Source: Mycobacterium sp. URHD0025 (GTDB lineage: Bacteria > Actinomycetota > Actinomycetes > Mycobacteriales > Mycobacteriaceae). Taken from it: a stretch of 64,000 nucleotides of DNA. Below the pieces are notes generated by a model. It did not search any database. It saw nothing but the letters and a program-made list of their open reading frames with translations, and had not been told where the DNA came from. Shown here one piece after another: positions 9,733 to 19,851 of the stretch (its first letter is position 1; each line of letters starts with the position of its first letter). The position numbers and the translations under genes were made by a program. The stretch spans positions 496,001 through 560,000 of the forward strand of contig NZ_AUEQ01000007.1 of the NCBI RefSeq assembly GCF_000426065.1. The letters are read 5' to 3'.

Positions 9733-10770
9733 ATGATCCACCAGTGCGTCGAGCAGTCCGCCTGCCTGGCATCCAACATCAGTTTCAATCTGGATGGCCT
9801 GCGAGACGGCTTCTGGCAGTTGACGATCGACGGTCTGTCGTGGGGCGCGATCTACGCGTTGGTGGCGGTCGGTTACACCCTGGTGTTCGGCGTGCTGCGC
9901 CTGATCAACTTCGCCCATTCCGAGATCTTCATGCTGGGCATGTTCGGCGCCTACTTCTGTCTGGACGTGATTCTCGGTTTCACCCCGAGCGGTAACGCCT
10001 ACAACAAGGGTGTCGCGCTGACCGTGCTGTATCTCGGCATCGCCATGCTGTTCGCGATGCTGGTCTCGGGATCGGCGGCGGTCGGTCTGGAACTCATCGC
10101 CTACCGGCCGCTGCGAAAACGCAATGCCCGCGCGCTGACCTTTCTCATCACAGCCATCGGAATGTCGTTCGTCCTGCAGGAGTTCGTGCATTTCGTGTTG
10201 CCCAAACTCTTGAAGGGTTACGGCGGCAGCAACGCTCAACAACCGATCGTCCTGGTCCAGCCCAAGGCGCAGTTCACGATTTTCGGTGCCACGGTGTCGA
10301 ACGTGACGCTGGTGATCGTGGGCGCAGCTCTGGTGCTGGCCGTGTTGACCGACATCGCGATCAACCGCACCAAGTTCGGCCGCGGCATCCGGGCCGTCGC
10401 TCAGGACCCGACAACGGCCACGTTGATGGGCGTCTCCCGGGAACGCATCATCATGCGGACCTTCCTCATCGGCGGCCTGCTGGCGGGCGCCGCGGCGCTG
10501 CTCTACACGTTGAAGGTGCCCCAGGGCATCATCTACTCGGGCGGATTCCTGCTCGGCATCAAGGCATTCTCGGCGGCGGTGCTCGGCGGTATCGGCAATC
10601 TCCGTGGCGCGCTGCTGGGCGGTCTGCTGTTGGGCATCATGGAGAACTACGGGCAGGCGGTGTTCGGAACGCAGTGGCGGGATGTCGTGGCGTTCGTTCT
10701 GCTGGTGCTGGTCCTGCTGTTCCGGCCGACGGGCATACTCGGTGAGAGCCTCGGGAAGGCGCGGGTATGA
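9733..10770 (+). CDS. livH: Branched-chain amino acid ABC transporter permease LivH
   Basis: The 345-residue inner-membrane permease has about eight hydrophobic segments and the LivH hallmarks: LSWGAIYALVAVGYTLVFGVLRLINFAHSE near residues 35-60 and the EAA-type region RAVAQDPTTATLMGV near 225. It forms the channel with LivM. AGGAG lies 12 bases upstream of the ATG. Its last codons overlap the livM start by four bases (ATGA), which indicates translational coupling. Confidence 0.93.
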   Translation: MIHQCVEQSACLASNISFNLDGLRDGFWQLTIDGLSWGAIYALVAVGYTLVFGVLRLINFAHSEIFMLGMFGAYFCLDVILGFTPSGNAYNKGVALTVLYLGIAMLFAMLVSGSAAVGLELIAYRPLRKRNARALTFLITAIGMSFVLQEFVHFVLPKLLKGYGGSNAQQPIVLVQPKAQFTIFGATVSNVTLVIVGAALVLAVLTDIAINRTKFGRGIRAVAQDPTTATLMGVSRERIIMRTFLIGGLLAGAAALLYTLKVPQGIIYSGGFLLGIKAFSAAVLGGIGNLRGALLGGLLLGIMENYGQAVFGTQWRDVVAFVLLVLVLLFRPTGILGESLGKARV

Positions 10771-11969
10771 GCGAGCATCACGGTTCAGAGACCGCCGGGT
10801 CGGTGACCAAGACGTTGCTGGCTCCGGGCGACGCCCTTCGCGGCGCATGGTCGACGCTGCCGCGCGCGGCCAAATGGCTTGTCGGGGTGGTCGGTTTCGG
10901 CTTCCTGGCGCTGCTGCCGTTGTTCACGCCCAGCTTCCTCAACACCACCGGCATCAGTTTCGGCGGCACCATGGCACAGTTCGCGATGATCGCCATCATC
11001 GCCATCGGCCTCAACGTCGTGGTCGGGCAGGCCGGTCTGCTGGACCTCGGGTACGTCGGCTTCTACGCGGTGGGCGCATACACGGTCGCGCTGCTGACCA
11101 GCCCCGACAGCCCGTGGAACAAGGTGGGCCCCGACGGGTTCTTCAGCAAGGACTGGGCCTGGCTGTCCTGTGTGCCGCTGGCCATGGCCGTCACCGCACT
11201 GGCCGGTCTCATCCTGGGGACACCCACTCTGCGGTTGCGCGGCGACTATCTGGCGATCGTCACCCTCGGGTTCGGTGAGATCATCCGGCTGCTCGCCGAC
11301 AATCTGTCCGACGTCACCAATGGTTCACGCGGGTTGAACCAGGTCGCGTATCCGCGGCTGGGGGAGAGCGAGAAGCTTCCCAACGGTGTGTTCTCCAGCG
11401 GTAACTCGGCCGGTGAGGCGAACTACGGCACGTGGTGGTTCTGGCTGGGCCTGATCCTCATGATCGGCATCCTCCTGCTGGTGGGCAACCTGGAACGCAG
11501 CCGCGTCGGGCGGGCCTGGGTGGCGATCCGCGAAGATGAGGACGCCGCAGAGGTGATGGGCGTCAACACGTTCCGTTTCAAACTGTGGGCGTTCGTGATC
11601 GGCGCCGCGATCGGTGGCCTCTCGGGCGCGCTGTATGCCGGCCAGGTCCAGTACGTCGCGCCGCCTACCTTCAACATCATCAACTCGATGCTGTTCCTGT
11701 GCGCGGTGGTGCTCGGCGGTCAGGGCAACAAGCTCGGTGTCATCTTCGGCGCATTCATCGTGGTGTATCTGCCCAACCGGCTGCTGGGCGTCGAGTTCCT
11801 CGGCATCAACCTCGGTGACCTCAAGTATCTGTTCTTCGGTCTCGCGCTGGTGGCCCTCATGATCTTCCGGCCGCAGGGCCTGTTCCCGGTGCGTCAGCAG
11901 CTGTTGACTTACGGGCGATCGGCTCGGCAGTTGTTGCGCGGCAACACGGACAAGGAGCCGGTGGGATGA
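10767..11969 (+). CDS. livM: Branched-chain amino acid ABC transporter permease LivM
   Basis: The 400-residue permease has a soluble N-terminal tail (~30 residues) followed by about nine membrane segments. Family motifs include GLNVVVGQAGLLDLGYVGFYAVGAY (near 90) and RAWVAIREDEDAAEVMGVN (near 250), the cytoplasmic loop that touches the ATPases. It overlaps livH by four bases upstream and livG by four bases downstream. It pairs with LivH as the translocation channel. Confidence 0.93.
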   Translation: MSEHHGSETAGSVTKTLLAPGDALRGAWSTLPRAAKWLVGVVGFGFLALLPLFTPSFLNTTGISFGGTMAQFAMIAIIAIGLNVVVGQAGLLDLGYVGFYAVGAYTVALLTSPDSPWNKVGPDGFFSKDWAWLSCVPLAMAVTALAGLILGTPTLRLRGDYLAIVTLGFGEIIRLLADNLSDVTNGSRGLNQVAYPRLGESEKLPNGVFSSGNSAGEANYGTWWFWLGLILMIGILLLVGNLERSRVGRAWVAIREDEDAAEVMGVNTFRFKLWAFVIGAAIGGLSGALYAGQVQYVAPPTFNIINSMLFLCAVVLGGQGNKLGVIFGAFIVVYLPNRLLGVEFLGINLGDLKYLFFGLALVALMIFRPQGLFPVRQQLLTYGRSARQLLRGNTDKEPVG

Positions 11970-12803
11970 GCGAGCCCATGCCCGGTGTGGCCGAGAGCGT
12001 CGAGGAACTGGCCGGCGTGCACCGCGAGATCCAGGCCGCCGAGGGCGAGATCCTGATGGAGATAAAGGATCTCACGGTGCGGTTCGGTGGCCTCGTCGCG
12101 CTGGACTCCGTGAACTTCAACATCCGCCGCGGTGAGATCCTGGGCCTGATCGGGCCCAACGGTGCGGGCAAGACCACCTGCTTCAACGCGATCACCGGCG
12201 TGTACCGGCCCAGCGCGGGTTCGGTGACCTTCGACGGTGCCCCGCTGGGCCGGATCAAGCGTCACCAGATCACCCGCCGGGGTATCGCCCGCACGTTCCA
12301 GAACATCCGGCTCTTCGGTGAGATGACCGCGCTGGAGAACGTCATGGTGGGAACCGACGCGCGGCACAAGACCTCGGTGCCGGGTGCGTTGGCACGATCG
12401 CCGCGGCACCGCCGCGAGGAGCGGTCGGCAATCGAAAGAGCGGCTGCACTACTGCACTTCGTCGGCATTGCCCATCGCGGCGAGGAGAAGGCCAAGAATC
12501 TGCCCTACGGTGATCAGCGCCGCCTCGAGATCGCTCGCGCGCTGGCCACCGAGCCCAAGCTGTTGTGTCTGGACGAGCCGGCGGCCGGATTCAATCCGGC
12601 CGAGAAGGCGTCACTGATCGAGTTGATCCGCAAGATCCGCGATGACGGCTACACCGTGCTGTTGATCGAGCACGATATGCGTCTGGTGATGGGCGTGACC
12701 GACCGCATCGTGGTGCTGGAGTTCGGCCGCAAGATCGCCGACGGATTGCCACACGAAATCCGCGAAGACCCGACGGTCATCGCCGCGTATCTGGGGGTGC
12801 CCG

Positions 12804-12820
<17 letters not shown>
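11966..12820 (+). CDS. livG: Branched-chain amino acid ABC transporter ATP-binding protein LivG
   Basis: The 284-residue ATPase has a Walker A GPNGAGKT (near residue 66), Q-loop FQNIRLF, a signature region where the usual LSGGQ is replaced by LPYGDQRRLEIARAL, Walker B LLCLDEPAAGFNP and the H-loop LLIEHDM. The NLPYGDQRRLE variant is normal for LivG. The N-terminus carries an extra ~30 residues before the ABC fold compared with enteric LivG. It starts four bases inside livM and overlaps livF by 17 bases. Confidence 0.94.
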
Positions 12821-13550
<730 letters not shown>

Positions 13551-13553
13551 GCG

Positions 13554-13880
13554 ATGGTAGCCAAATCGATTGCGTTGTTCGTGCTGGCGGCGATCCTGGA
13601 GATCGGCGGTGCCTGGCTGGTCTGGCAAGGCGTTCGCGAACATCGCGGCTGGATGTGGATGGGCGCCGGGGTGATCGCGCTCGGCGCCTACGGCTTCGTC
13701 GCCGCGTTCCAGCCCGACGCCCACTTCGGCCGGGTCCTGGCTGCCTACGGCGGGGTGTTCATCGCCGGATCGTTGTTGTGGGGCATGGCCGCCGACGGTT
13801 TCCGGCCCGACCGCTGGGACGTCACGGGTGCGCTCGTGGCCTTGGCGGGGGTCGGGCTGATCATGTACGCGCCGCGCTGA
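13554..13880 (+). CDS. YnfA/UPF0060 family small membrane protein
   Basis: The 108-residue protein has four hydrophobic segments and the family pattern: an N-terminal [15 protein letters not shown], then GWMWMGAG, then [15 protein letters not shown] and a C-terminal [14 protein letters not shown]. Members resemble small multidrug-resistance proteins in topology but their function is not established. It starts three bases after livF, so it is probably transcribed with the liv operon, and converges with the next gene four bases later. Confidence 0.85.
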   Translation: MVAKSIALFVLAAILEIGGAWLVWQGVREHRGWMWMGAGVIALGAYGFVAAFQPDAHFGRVLAAYGGVFIAGSLLWGMAADGFRPDRWDVTGALVALAGVGLIMYAPR

Positions 13881-13884
13881 ACCC

Positions 13885-14772
13885 TCAGTCGAGATGGGCG
13901 CTGTCGTCGTCCAGTTCGTCGCGGCTCAAGCCCATCGGTGTGGCAGCCGGAACGTCACCGGCGGCCACCACCTGCCGGGTGATGGGCGTCAACACCCGGA
14001 ACAGGGTGGTGACCTCGTCGTCGGTCAACGCGTCGAGCGCACCCAAGGACAACGCGTCGGTGCGGTCCTCGATGGCCTGCTTGGCCTCTCGCCCCGCATC
14101 GGTGAGGTCGCCTTGGGCGTCCAGCCAGCCACGGGAGCGCAGCTGCCCGGCGTAGCGTTCCCATTGCTCGTCGTCGTAGTCGCGGCTGCGCATGATCATC
14201 TCGCGCGGTACCCGACCGGCGGCGGCGTGCAACACGTTGCACGCCCGGCCGCTGACGCCCTCGGAGACCAACACCGCGATGTGGGAATCGCCGCGTTGCT
14301 CGCGCAGCAGGGTGACCGCATGCCACAGCTTGGCGATCGGCTCTTCGGGCCATGGCAGGGCTCGGTTGGCGGCGTAGAGGGGACGGCCGTCCAAGGGTGC
14401 GGTGCGGGCGGCCTTGGCGGTCAGCTCGGCGGCAAGGCGAGTCGACTCGGAGTCCACGACGCCGGATCGACGCAATGCTGCCACAGCAGAGTCCGACCGC
14501 AGCTCCAACAGTGTTGCCGGACTGGCCTTGTCCCAGACGGCGGGCAGTGCCTTGGCGACCCGCTCGGTGGTGAAGTTGTAGAACGCGGCGGCGACGACCT
14601 CCGCCGGCACGATGCCCAGCGGGGCCGAGCGAGCGGCGAAGTAGCCCATCCAGAAGCCGCGGTACCCGAGGGAATCGAGTGCCGCTCGCGGCTCGGCGGC
14701 GAAGTACGTGACCCCGTGCACCGGTTCCAGGCGATCGAAGAAACGACGTGCCAATGCGGGAGAACGACCCAT
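13885..14772 (-). CDS. SCO6745-type helical protein with winged-helix-like C-terminal part
   Basis: The 295-residue soluble protein resembles the actinobacterial family often labelled SCO6745: an N-terminal RFFDRLEPVHGVTYFAAEPRAAL, a GYRGFWMGYFAARSAPLG motif, and a C-terminal half that looks like a MarR-type helix-turn-helix (RSRGWLDAQGDLTDAGREAKQAIEDRTD). The function is unknown. It lies eight bases downstream of the GntR regulator on the same strand, so the two probably share a transcript. Family recognition is from memory. Confidence 0.7.
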   Translation of the reverse strand: MGRSPALARRFFDRLEPVHGVTYFAAEPRAALDSLGYRGFWMGYFAARSAPLGIVPAEVVAAAFYNFTTERVAKALPAVWDKASPATLLELRSDSAVAALRRSGVVDSESTRLAAELTAKAARTAPLDGRPLYAANRALPWPEEPIAKLWHAVTLLREQRGDSHIAVLVSEGVSGRACNVLHAAAGRVPREMIMRSRDYDDEQWERYAGQLRSRGWLDAQGDLTDAGREAKQAIEDRTDALSLGALDALTDDEVTTLFRVLTPITRQVVAAGDVPAATPMGLSRDELDDDSAHLD

Positions 14773-14780
14773 TGACCTAG

Positions 14781-15497
14781 TTAAGCATCGGGGCGATCAC
14801 CGTTGGCCACCGCGGTGGCAGCCTCGTCGATGATCGCTCGCATCGCCTGTTCTGCGGCATCCTCGTCGCCCAGCCGGACGGCTCGGGCGACCTCGTCGTG
14901 CAACGCGATAGCAGCCGGGTTCGGTGAGTCGGGCATCAATCCGTGTTGGGTCCGTCCGGCCAGCACCTCGGCCACCACGTCGTTGAGGGCGCGAAACATC
15001 TCGTTACCGCTGGCGTCCAGGAGCGTCTGATGGAAGACCTTGTCCGCCAACAGGTACGCATCGAGATCGCCGGCCCGCCCGTGCACCACCATGTCGGAGA
15101 CGGCCGCGGCCAGGATTCGGCATTGGTCGGGATTCGCCCGCCGCGCGGCCAGGGCCGCGGCGGCCGGCTCGAATCCCCGCCGCAGCTCGGACAGCGAGGC
15201 CAGCAGTACCGCACGGTCCCCGGCCTGTAGGCGCCAGCGAATCAGTCTGGGGTCGAACACGTTCCACTTGCGTGACGGTTGCACCGTGATCCCGACCCGG
15301 CGGCGCGACTCCACCATGCCCATCGACTCCAGCACCCGGATCACCTCGCGCGCGACGCTGCGGGATACCTCGTGCTCGGCGCTGAGCCGATCAAGGGTCA
15401 GCACCTGGTCGGCCGCCAGCTCGCCGGACACGATTCCGGTACCGAGCGCGGTGAGCAGCGTGGCATGCAGCGCACCGACGTTTGAGGGCGAGGACAC
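14781..15497 (-). CDS. GntR/FadR-family transcriptional regulator, probably of gluconate genes
   Basis: The 238-residue regulator has an N-terminal winged helix (~10-75; LDRLSAEHEVSRSVAREVIRVLESMGMVESRRRVG) and a C-terminal FCD ligand domain (~90-230) with the expected acidic and histidine residues (DAYLLADKVFHQTLLDASGN, ALHDEVARAV). The GTG start at 15497 gives a normal family length. It is transcribed away from gntK-gntP, with a 122-base shared gap that holds a palindrome, so local control of gluconate uptake is the likely role. Confidence 0.88.
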   Translation of the reverse strand: MSSPSNVGALHATLLTALGTGIVSGELAADQVLTLDRLSAEHEVSRSVAREVIRVLESMGMVESRRRVGITVQPSRKWNVFDPRLIRWRLQAGDRAVLLASLSELRRGFEPAAAALAARRANPDQCRILAAAVSDMVVHGRAGDLDAYLLADKVFHQTLLDASGNEMFRALNDVVAEVLAGRTQHGLMPDSPNPAAIALHDEVARAVRLGDEDAAEQAMRAIIDEAATAVANGDRPDA

Positions 15498-15585
15498 GGT
15501 TACATCGTGTCATACAGGGCTCAGGAAGGGGAAAGAACGGATCTAACCGACAAACTGTTGCAATCGTATGCTCTTTAAGCGATGC

Positions 15586-15605
15586 TGTGTGACGGCAGAC
15601 ACACA
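15586..15605. promoter_or_regulatory. Candidate GntR operator in the gntR/gntK gap
   Basis: The inverted repeat TGTGTG (15586-15591) and CACACA (15600-15605) is separated by eight bases and centred 25 bases upstream of the gntK start. The position fits repression of gntK-gntP, and possibly autoregulation. It was identified by eye only. Confidence 0.4.
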
Positions 15606-15619
15606 ATTGAGGCGGTTGT

Positions 15620-16147
15620 ATGGGTTCACCAGTGGTGGTCATGGGCGTATCCGGGTCGGGCAAGTCGACCGTGGGTGCCGCGCTGGCGCAGCGAATGCGG
15701 GTGCCGTTCGCCGACGGCGACGACTTCCATCCCGCCGCCAACATCGCCAAGATGTCCGCGGGCCACGCCCTCGATGACGACGACCGCTATCCGTGGTTGG
15801 AAGCGATCGGCGAATGGCTGGCCGGTCACCATGACGGCGGGGTGATGAGCTGCTCGGCGCTCAAGCGCAGATACCGCGACCAATTGCGACGACACTGCCC
15901 CGATGCGGTGTTCCTGTATCTGAGTGGCTCACCGGAGGTGATTCGAAGACGCCAGGCCAGTCGACCGGGGCACTTCATGCCGGCCGCCCTTCTCGATTCC
16001 CAATTCGCGACGTTGGAGCCCCTCGGATCCGACGAGACGGGCATCGTCATCGACGTGGATCAGAGCATCGACGCCATCGTGGACGAGTACGTCGAACAAG
16101 CTGTAGCCCAATCAGATTCTGCGACAACAGAACAGGACAACCGATGA
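15620..16147 (+). CDS. gntK: Gluconokinase
   Basis: The 175-residue kinase starts with the P-loop GVSGSGKST (residues ~8-16) and shows the gluconokinase motifs DGDDFHP (~36-42), KMSAGHALDDDDRYPWL (~49-65), SCSALKRRYRDQLR and RPGHFMPAALLDSQFATLE. It phosphorylates D-gluconate to 6-phosphogluconate for the pentose phosphate pathway. Its stop overlaps the gntP start by four bases. Confidence 0.95.
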   Translation: MGSPVVVMGVSGSGKSTVGAALAQRMRVPFADGDDFHPAANIAKMSAGHALDDDDRYPWLEAIGEWLAGHHDGGVMSCSALKRRYRDQLRRHCPDAVFLYLSGSPEVIRRRQASRPGHFMPAALLDSQFATLEPLGSDETGIVIDVDQSIDAIVDEYVEQAVAQSDSATTEQDNR

Positions 16148-17574
16148 CAACGGCGCTCATCCATCTGGCGGCCGGGACCGAACTCGTTGAACCGGTAGCA
16201 GGCGGCGGCCAGTTGATCCTGGCCGCACTGGCCGGGATCGCGCTGATCGTCGTTCTCATCACCATCGCCAAGCTGCACCCGTTCCTGGCGTTGATCTTCG
16301 GCGCCTTGACTGTTGGCCTGTTCGCGGGGGAGAACATCGGGGCCGTACTCGATTCGTTCTCCAGCGGATTCGGGTCGACCGCCGCAAGTGTCGGCATCCT
16401 GATCGCACTGGGCGCGATGTTCGCCAAACTTCTCGCCGATTCGGGTGGCGCCGACGAGATCGTGGACACCATCGTCGGGCATGCCTCCCCGCGGGCACTG
16501 CCGTGGGCGATGGCGTTGGTGGGCGCGATCATCGGTCTGCCGATGTTCTTCGAGATCGGTCTGGTGTTGTTGATGCCGGTGATCTACCTGGTGGCCCGGC
16601 GTTCTCAGCTTTCCCTCGTCACGGTCGGCATCCCGGCGCTGGCCGGCCTGTCGGCCATGCATGGATTCGTTCCACCGCATCCTGGGCCGGTCGCGGCGAT
16701 CTCACTGCTCAACGCCGATCTCGGCATCACCTTGGCCTTGGGCGTGCTCGTGGCGATCCCGACGATCGTGGTGGCCGGTCCGCTGTTCGGCAAGCTCGCG
16801 GGACGCTGGGTGGTTCTCGATGTGCCGGACCGCTTCGACGCCACGGACGCGGGTGCGAGCTCCTCCGAGGGCAGTGTCACCGGCACTGCGACTGTGACGA
16901 ATACGCGACCGAGCTTCGGCATCACGATCTTCAGCGTGCTGTTGCCGGTGGCCCTCATGATGGGCAAAGCGCTCGTCGACATCTTCGTCGACGACAAGAC
17001 ACATGTGCTGCGGCAGACGTTCGACATACTCGGGCGGCCCTTGATGGCACTGCTCATCGCCGTCGTCATCGGCATGTTCACGCTCGGTCGTGGTGCGCGG
17101 ATGACCCGCGATCAGATCGTGAAATGCGTTGAGTCGTCGTTACCGCCGGTGGCCGGCATCATCCTGATCGTTGCCGCCGGTGGTGGGTTCAAGCAGGTTC
17201 TGGTCGACACCGGAATCGGCACCTTACTGGCGGAATGGGCCAAGGGGGCCAACCTGTCGGTGGTGCTGCTGGCCTGGGTGCTGGCGGTGCTGATCCGATT
17301 GGCCACGGGGTCGGCAACGGTCGCCACCATCACCGCGTCGTCACTGATGCTGGGGGTGGTCGAGGGGATGAGCACCGGCGAGGTGTCGCTGGTGGTGCTC
17401 GCCGTGGGCGCCGGTTCGCTGTTCTTCTCGCATGTCAACGACGCCGGATTCTGGCTAGTCAAGGAGTATTTCGGGATGACCGTCGGTCAGACCATCAAGT
17501 CCTGGTCGCTGATGGAGACGGCGCTGTCGGTCTCCGGTCTGGTCTTCGTGCTGCTGCTCGGGCTGGTCATCTGA
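16144..17574 (+). CDS. gntP: GntP-family gluconate:proton symporter
   Basis: The 476-residue membrane protein has about 12-14 hydrophobic segments. Family motifs include KLHPFLALIFGALTVGL near residue 42, FGSTAASVGILIALGAMFAKLLADSGGAD, HGFVPPHPGPVA near 178, and a C-terminal ATGSATVATITASS and FFSHVNDAGFWLVKEYFG. It imports gluconate for the kinase encoded immediately upstream, with which it is translationally coupled. Confidence 0.94.
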   Translation: MTTALIHLAAGTELVEPVAGGGQLILAALAGIALIVVLITIAKLHPFLALIFGALTVGLFAGENIGAVLDSFSSGFGSTAASVGILIALGAMFAKLLADSGGADEIVDTIVGHASPRALPWAMALVGAIIGLPMFFEIGLVLLMPVIYLVARRSQLSLVTVGIPALAGLSAMHGFVPPHPGPVAAISLLNADLGITLALGVLVAIPTIVVAGPLFGKLAGRWVVLDVPDRFDATDAGASSSEGSVTGTATVTNTRPSFGITIFSVLLPVALMMGKALVDIFVDDKTHVLRQTFDILGRPLMALLIAVVIGMFTLGRGARMTRDQIVKCVESSLPPVAGIILIVAAGGGFKQVLVDTGIGTLLAEWAKGANLSVVLLAWVLAVLIRLATGSATVATITASSLMLGVVEGMSTGEVSLVVLAVGAGSLFFSHVNDAGFWLVKEYFGMTVGQTIKSWSLMETALSVSGLVFVLLLGLVI

Positions 17575-17589
17575 GCCGGGCTACGGTTC

Positions 17590-18120
17590 TCAGCTCCGAA
17601 CCACCGCTGTGCCCCCGGCGAGTTCGTCATGCTTGCCCTGCTTGGTCGGGCTGGCACTGATGGTCACCGCGATGACGATCATCGCGATGATGCCCAGGAA
17701 ACCGCCCACGAACGGGACGATGGGCAGCAGCGTGAACGCGTTACGCACCGCCGACTCTTTGGCCGTCGGCTTGGGTGTGTTGCCCGCGCCATGTACAGCC
17801 AGCCCGAGCAGCTTCTTGCCCGGTGTCGCACCTGTGGCCACTTCGAGACCGACGAAGTAGACGAACATCAGTAATCCGCTGAACAGGCCGGTGACCCAGT
17901 AGTTCGACAGCGAATCGGTGATGAATGACAGGAAGAACGCCACGATCCCGACGATGATGCCGTCGATCACGCGGGCGAAGAACCGTCGGCCCAAACCGCC
18001 CGGGGCTTGTGTGCCATAGGGCGGGGGATAACCACCCGGCACCTGCCCGCCGTAGGGCGGTGGGTAACCGCCCGGTTGTCCGTATTGCCCGAATTCCGGT
18101 TGGTAGTCACCCGTGGTCAT
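17590..18120 (-). CDS. RDD-family membrane protein with Pro/Gly/Tyr-rich N-terminus
   Basis: The 176-residue protein has a low-complexity N-terminal tail (~40 residues) with two copies of PGGYPPPYG, then an RDD domain of three hydrophobic segments starting with GLGRRFFARVIDGIIVG, which carries the Arg and Asp residues that name the family, and GKKLLGLAV. Such tails are common in mycobacterial RDD proteins. The function is unknown, though some RDD proteins act in ion transport. It converges with gntP, leaving 15 bases. Confidence 0.85.
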   Translation of the reverse strand: MTTGDYQPEFGQYGQPGGYPPPYGGQVPGGYPPPYGTQAPGGLGRRFFARVIDGIIVGIVAFFLSFITDSLSNYWVTGLFSGLLMFVYFVGLEVATGATPGKKLLGLAVHGAGNTPKPTAKESAVRNAFTLLPIVPFVGGFLGIIAMIVIAVTISASPTKQGKHDELAGGTAVVRS

Positions 18121-18129
18121 GCCACAACG

Positions 18130-18924
18130 CTACCGATCACGGCGCTGGTCGAGTTGGGTTCGTGCGAGATCGGCCAGGGCGGCCGAGCGTTCCCGGGCGG
18201 CCTCGGCCAGCTCCGGCCCGCGTTCCCGAGCGATCAGGGCGAACTCCTCGGCACGTGCACGCGCCGCGTCGGCTACCTCGGGCCCGCGTTCACGCGCGCG
18301 CTGGGCCAACTCGCCCGCCAGTTCGGTCGTCCGCTCCACCGCGGCGTCGGCCAGCTCGCGGCCCCGTTCCGCACCGATCGCCAGACCGTGCCCGATCTTC
18401 TCGGCGATAGCGCTGTCGGCGAGCGCGTCGCCGCCGGCCGCCACACCGGGAACGGCCGCGGCCACAGTGGCCGAGACGTGCTGCGCGGCACGGCGTCCAC
18501 GCCAGGCCAGCGACGGTTTGCCCGCGGTGTCGGCCGCCGCGATGATCAGGCCACCCAGCAGACTCACGTCGGTGAGGAACTCACGCCGCTGCGCCGCGGC
18601 GTGTTGGGGGTCGGAGTCTTTCAGAAATGCTTGTGAGCCAATGCTTCTCGGAATCATCGTGACGGCGAGCGCCGCCGCGGTCAGCCGGGGCGCACGGCCG
18701 AGCGCGAAGAGCAGTCCGCCTGCCACCTGAACCGCCGCGTTGACCCGTGCGACCGTGTCGGCGTTGTTGGGTACCCCTGCGCCGACCGGACCGGGCAGAG
18801 CACTCAGCGCGCCGAGCGTCCTGCGCGTCGTTTCGGTGGAAGCACTCGGATCGCGCAGGGTTTCGACACCTCGGGCGATGAAGGTCGCAGACAACATAGG
18901 GCGGGCGATTCGTCTGATCAACAT
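18130..18924 (-). CDS. DoxX-family membrane protein with a repeated charged helical tail
   Basis: Residues 1-150 form a DoxX-type domain with hydrophobic segments and motifs FIARGVETLRDP, VAGGLLFALGRAPRLTA and FLTDVSLLGGLIIAA. Residues ~165-264 form a long helical tail with an imperfect repeat of the type ERGPELADAA spaced by Arg/Glu-rich stretches. In the DNA the repeat shows as recurring blocks around 18210-18370. Such tails occur in actinobacterial DoxX proteins. It lies nine bases upstream of the RDD gene on the same strand, so the two are likely cotranscribed. Confidence 0.85.
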   Translation of the reverse strand: MLIRRIARPMLSATFIARGVETLRDPSASTETTRRTLGALSALPGPVGAGVPNNADTVARVNAAVQVAGGLLFALGRAPRLTAAALAVTMIPRSIGSQAFLKDSDPQHAAAQRREFLTDVSLLGGLIIAAADTAGKPSLAWRGRRAAQHVSATVAAAVPGVAAGGDALADSAIAEKIGHGLAIGAERGRELADAAVERTTELAGELAQRARERGPEVADAARARAEEFALIARERGPELAEAARERSAALADLARTQLDQRRDR

Positions 18925-18973
18925 GAGCTAGTAGTTGCCCCATAGCCCGGCACGGCAAACCTGCGCGGTCAGT

Positions 18974-19801
18974 TCACCGGCGCCCGGCCAGCAGTACTTC
19001 GCTGAGGTGGGTGGTGGTCTGGACTCCGTCGTCATAGCCGCCCTGATCGCCGAGGGAGTTCATGATCGCCAACGTGTAGCGCTGCTGGGGTCCGGCGAAA
19101 CCGACGCTGTTGACCACCCAGCCCCCCTGCTCGAGCGACCAGCCGTCCTTGTTGCCGGGATTCATCGCCGGTCCGGCGCCCCAGACACCCCACTGTTGGT
19201 TCGCGTCCACGTGCTGCAGCGCATCCACGATGCCTGCGGTCTCGGCAGCGGTGAGGTGGGTGAGGGCATAGGTCATCAATCGGTCCAGGTCCTCGGGCGT
19301 GGCCTTCTGGAAGCCCCAGTACGGGTAGGTCCGGCTGAATCCGCGCTGCGGTTGAAGTCCGGTGAGCCCGTAGGCCGGAAAATCGGCGTTGAACGCCTGA
19401 TGGTCGGCGCCGCTGTACCGCGACCACAGCGTGTCGGCGGCATCGTCGTCGGAAGAATGCAGCATGGCTGCCATCAGGGAACGGTCCGAATCGGTGAGCG
19501 TCACGGTGCCGTCGCGTTGCCGGGTCAGCAGGTCGACCACCATGCCCAGTTTGATCGTCGATGCTGTCCACACCTGTTCGCCGGCGTGTGCGTTCCGGTA
19601 GACGGCACCGGTGGTCCGGTCGCGCAGCACGTATCCGACCGTGCCTGGCCGCGTCGTCAAATAGGCGTCGGCTGCGGCGATCCGTCCGGCGACGTCGCAG
19701 TCGGTCGCGGTGGCGCAGGCTGCGCGCGCTGACGGGACGGTGGTGCCGCAGGCGACGGCCGCGAGGACGAGGACGAGGACACAGAACAGGACGGGGCGCA
19801 C
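18974..19801 (-). CDS. Serine hydrolase (beta-lactamase-like) lipoprotein
   Basis: The 275-residue exported protein begins with GTG at 19801, giving a signal peptide with lipobox LAAVAC near residue 18. The body resembles mycobacterial LppW-type proteins: STIK as the Ser-X-X-Lys nucleophile motif, LHSSDDDAAD in the place of the SDN-like motif, and KDGWSLEQGGWVVNSVGF near the C-terminus. The fold is that of class A beta-lactamases and penicillin-binding proteins, but the substrate is unknown. A longer frame upstream would run into the divergent MBL gene, whose start is 50 bases away. Confidence 0.82.
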   Translation of the reverse strand: MRPVLFCVLVLVLAAVACGTTVPSARAACATATDCDVAGRIAAADAYLTTRPGTVGYVLRDRTTGAVYRNAHAGEQVWTASTIKLGMVVDLLTRQRDGTVTLTDSDRSLMAAMLHSSDDDAADTLWSRYSGADHQAFNADFPAYGLTGLQPQRGFSRTYPYWGFQKATPEDLDRLMTYALTHLTAAETAGIVDALQHVDANQQWGVWGAGPAMNPGNKDGWSLEQGGWVVNSVGFAGPQQRYTLAIMNSLGDQGGYDDGVQTTTHLSEVLLAGRR

Positions 19802-19851
19802 GGGAGTAGCTTCGCAGGCGTGCGGCGCAGTGTCGGCATCGACGGTGGGCG

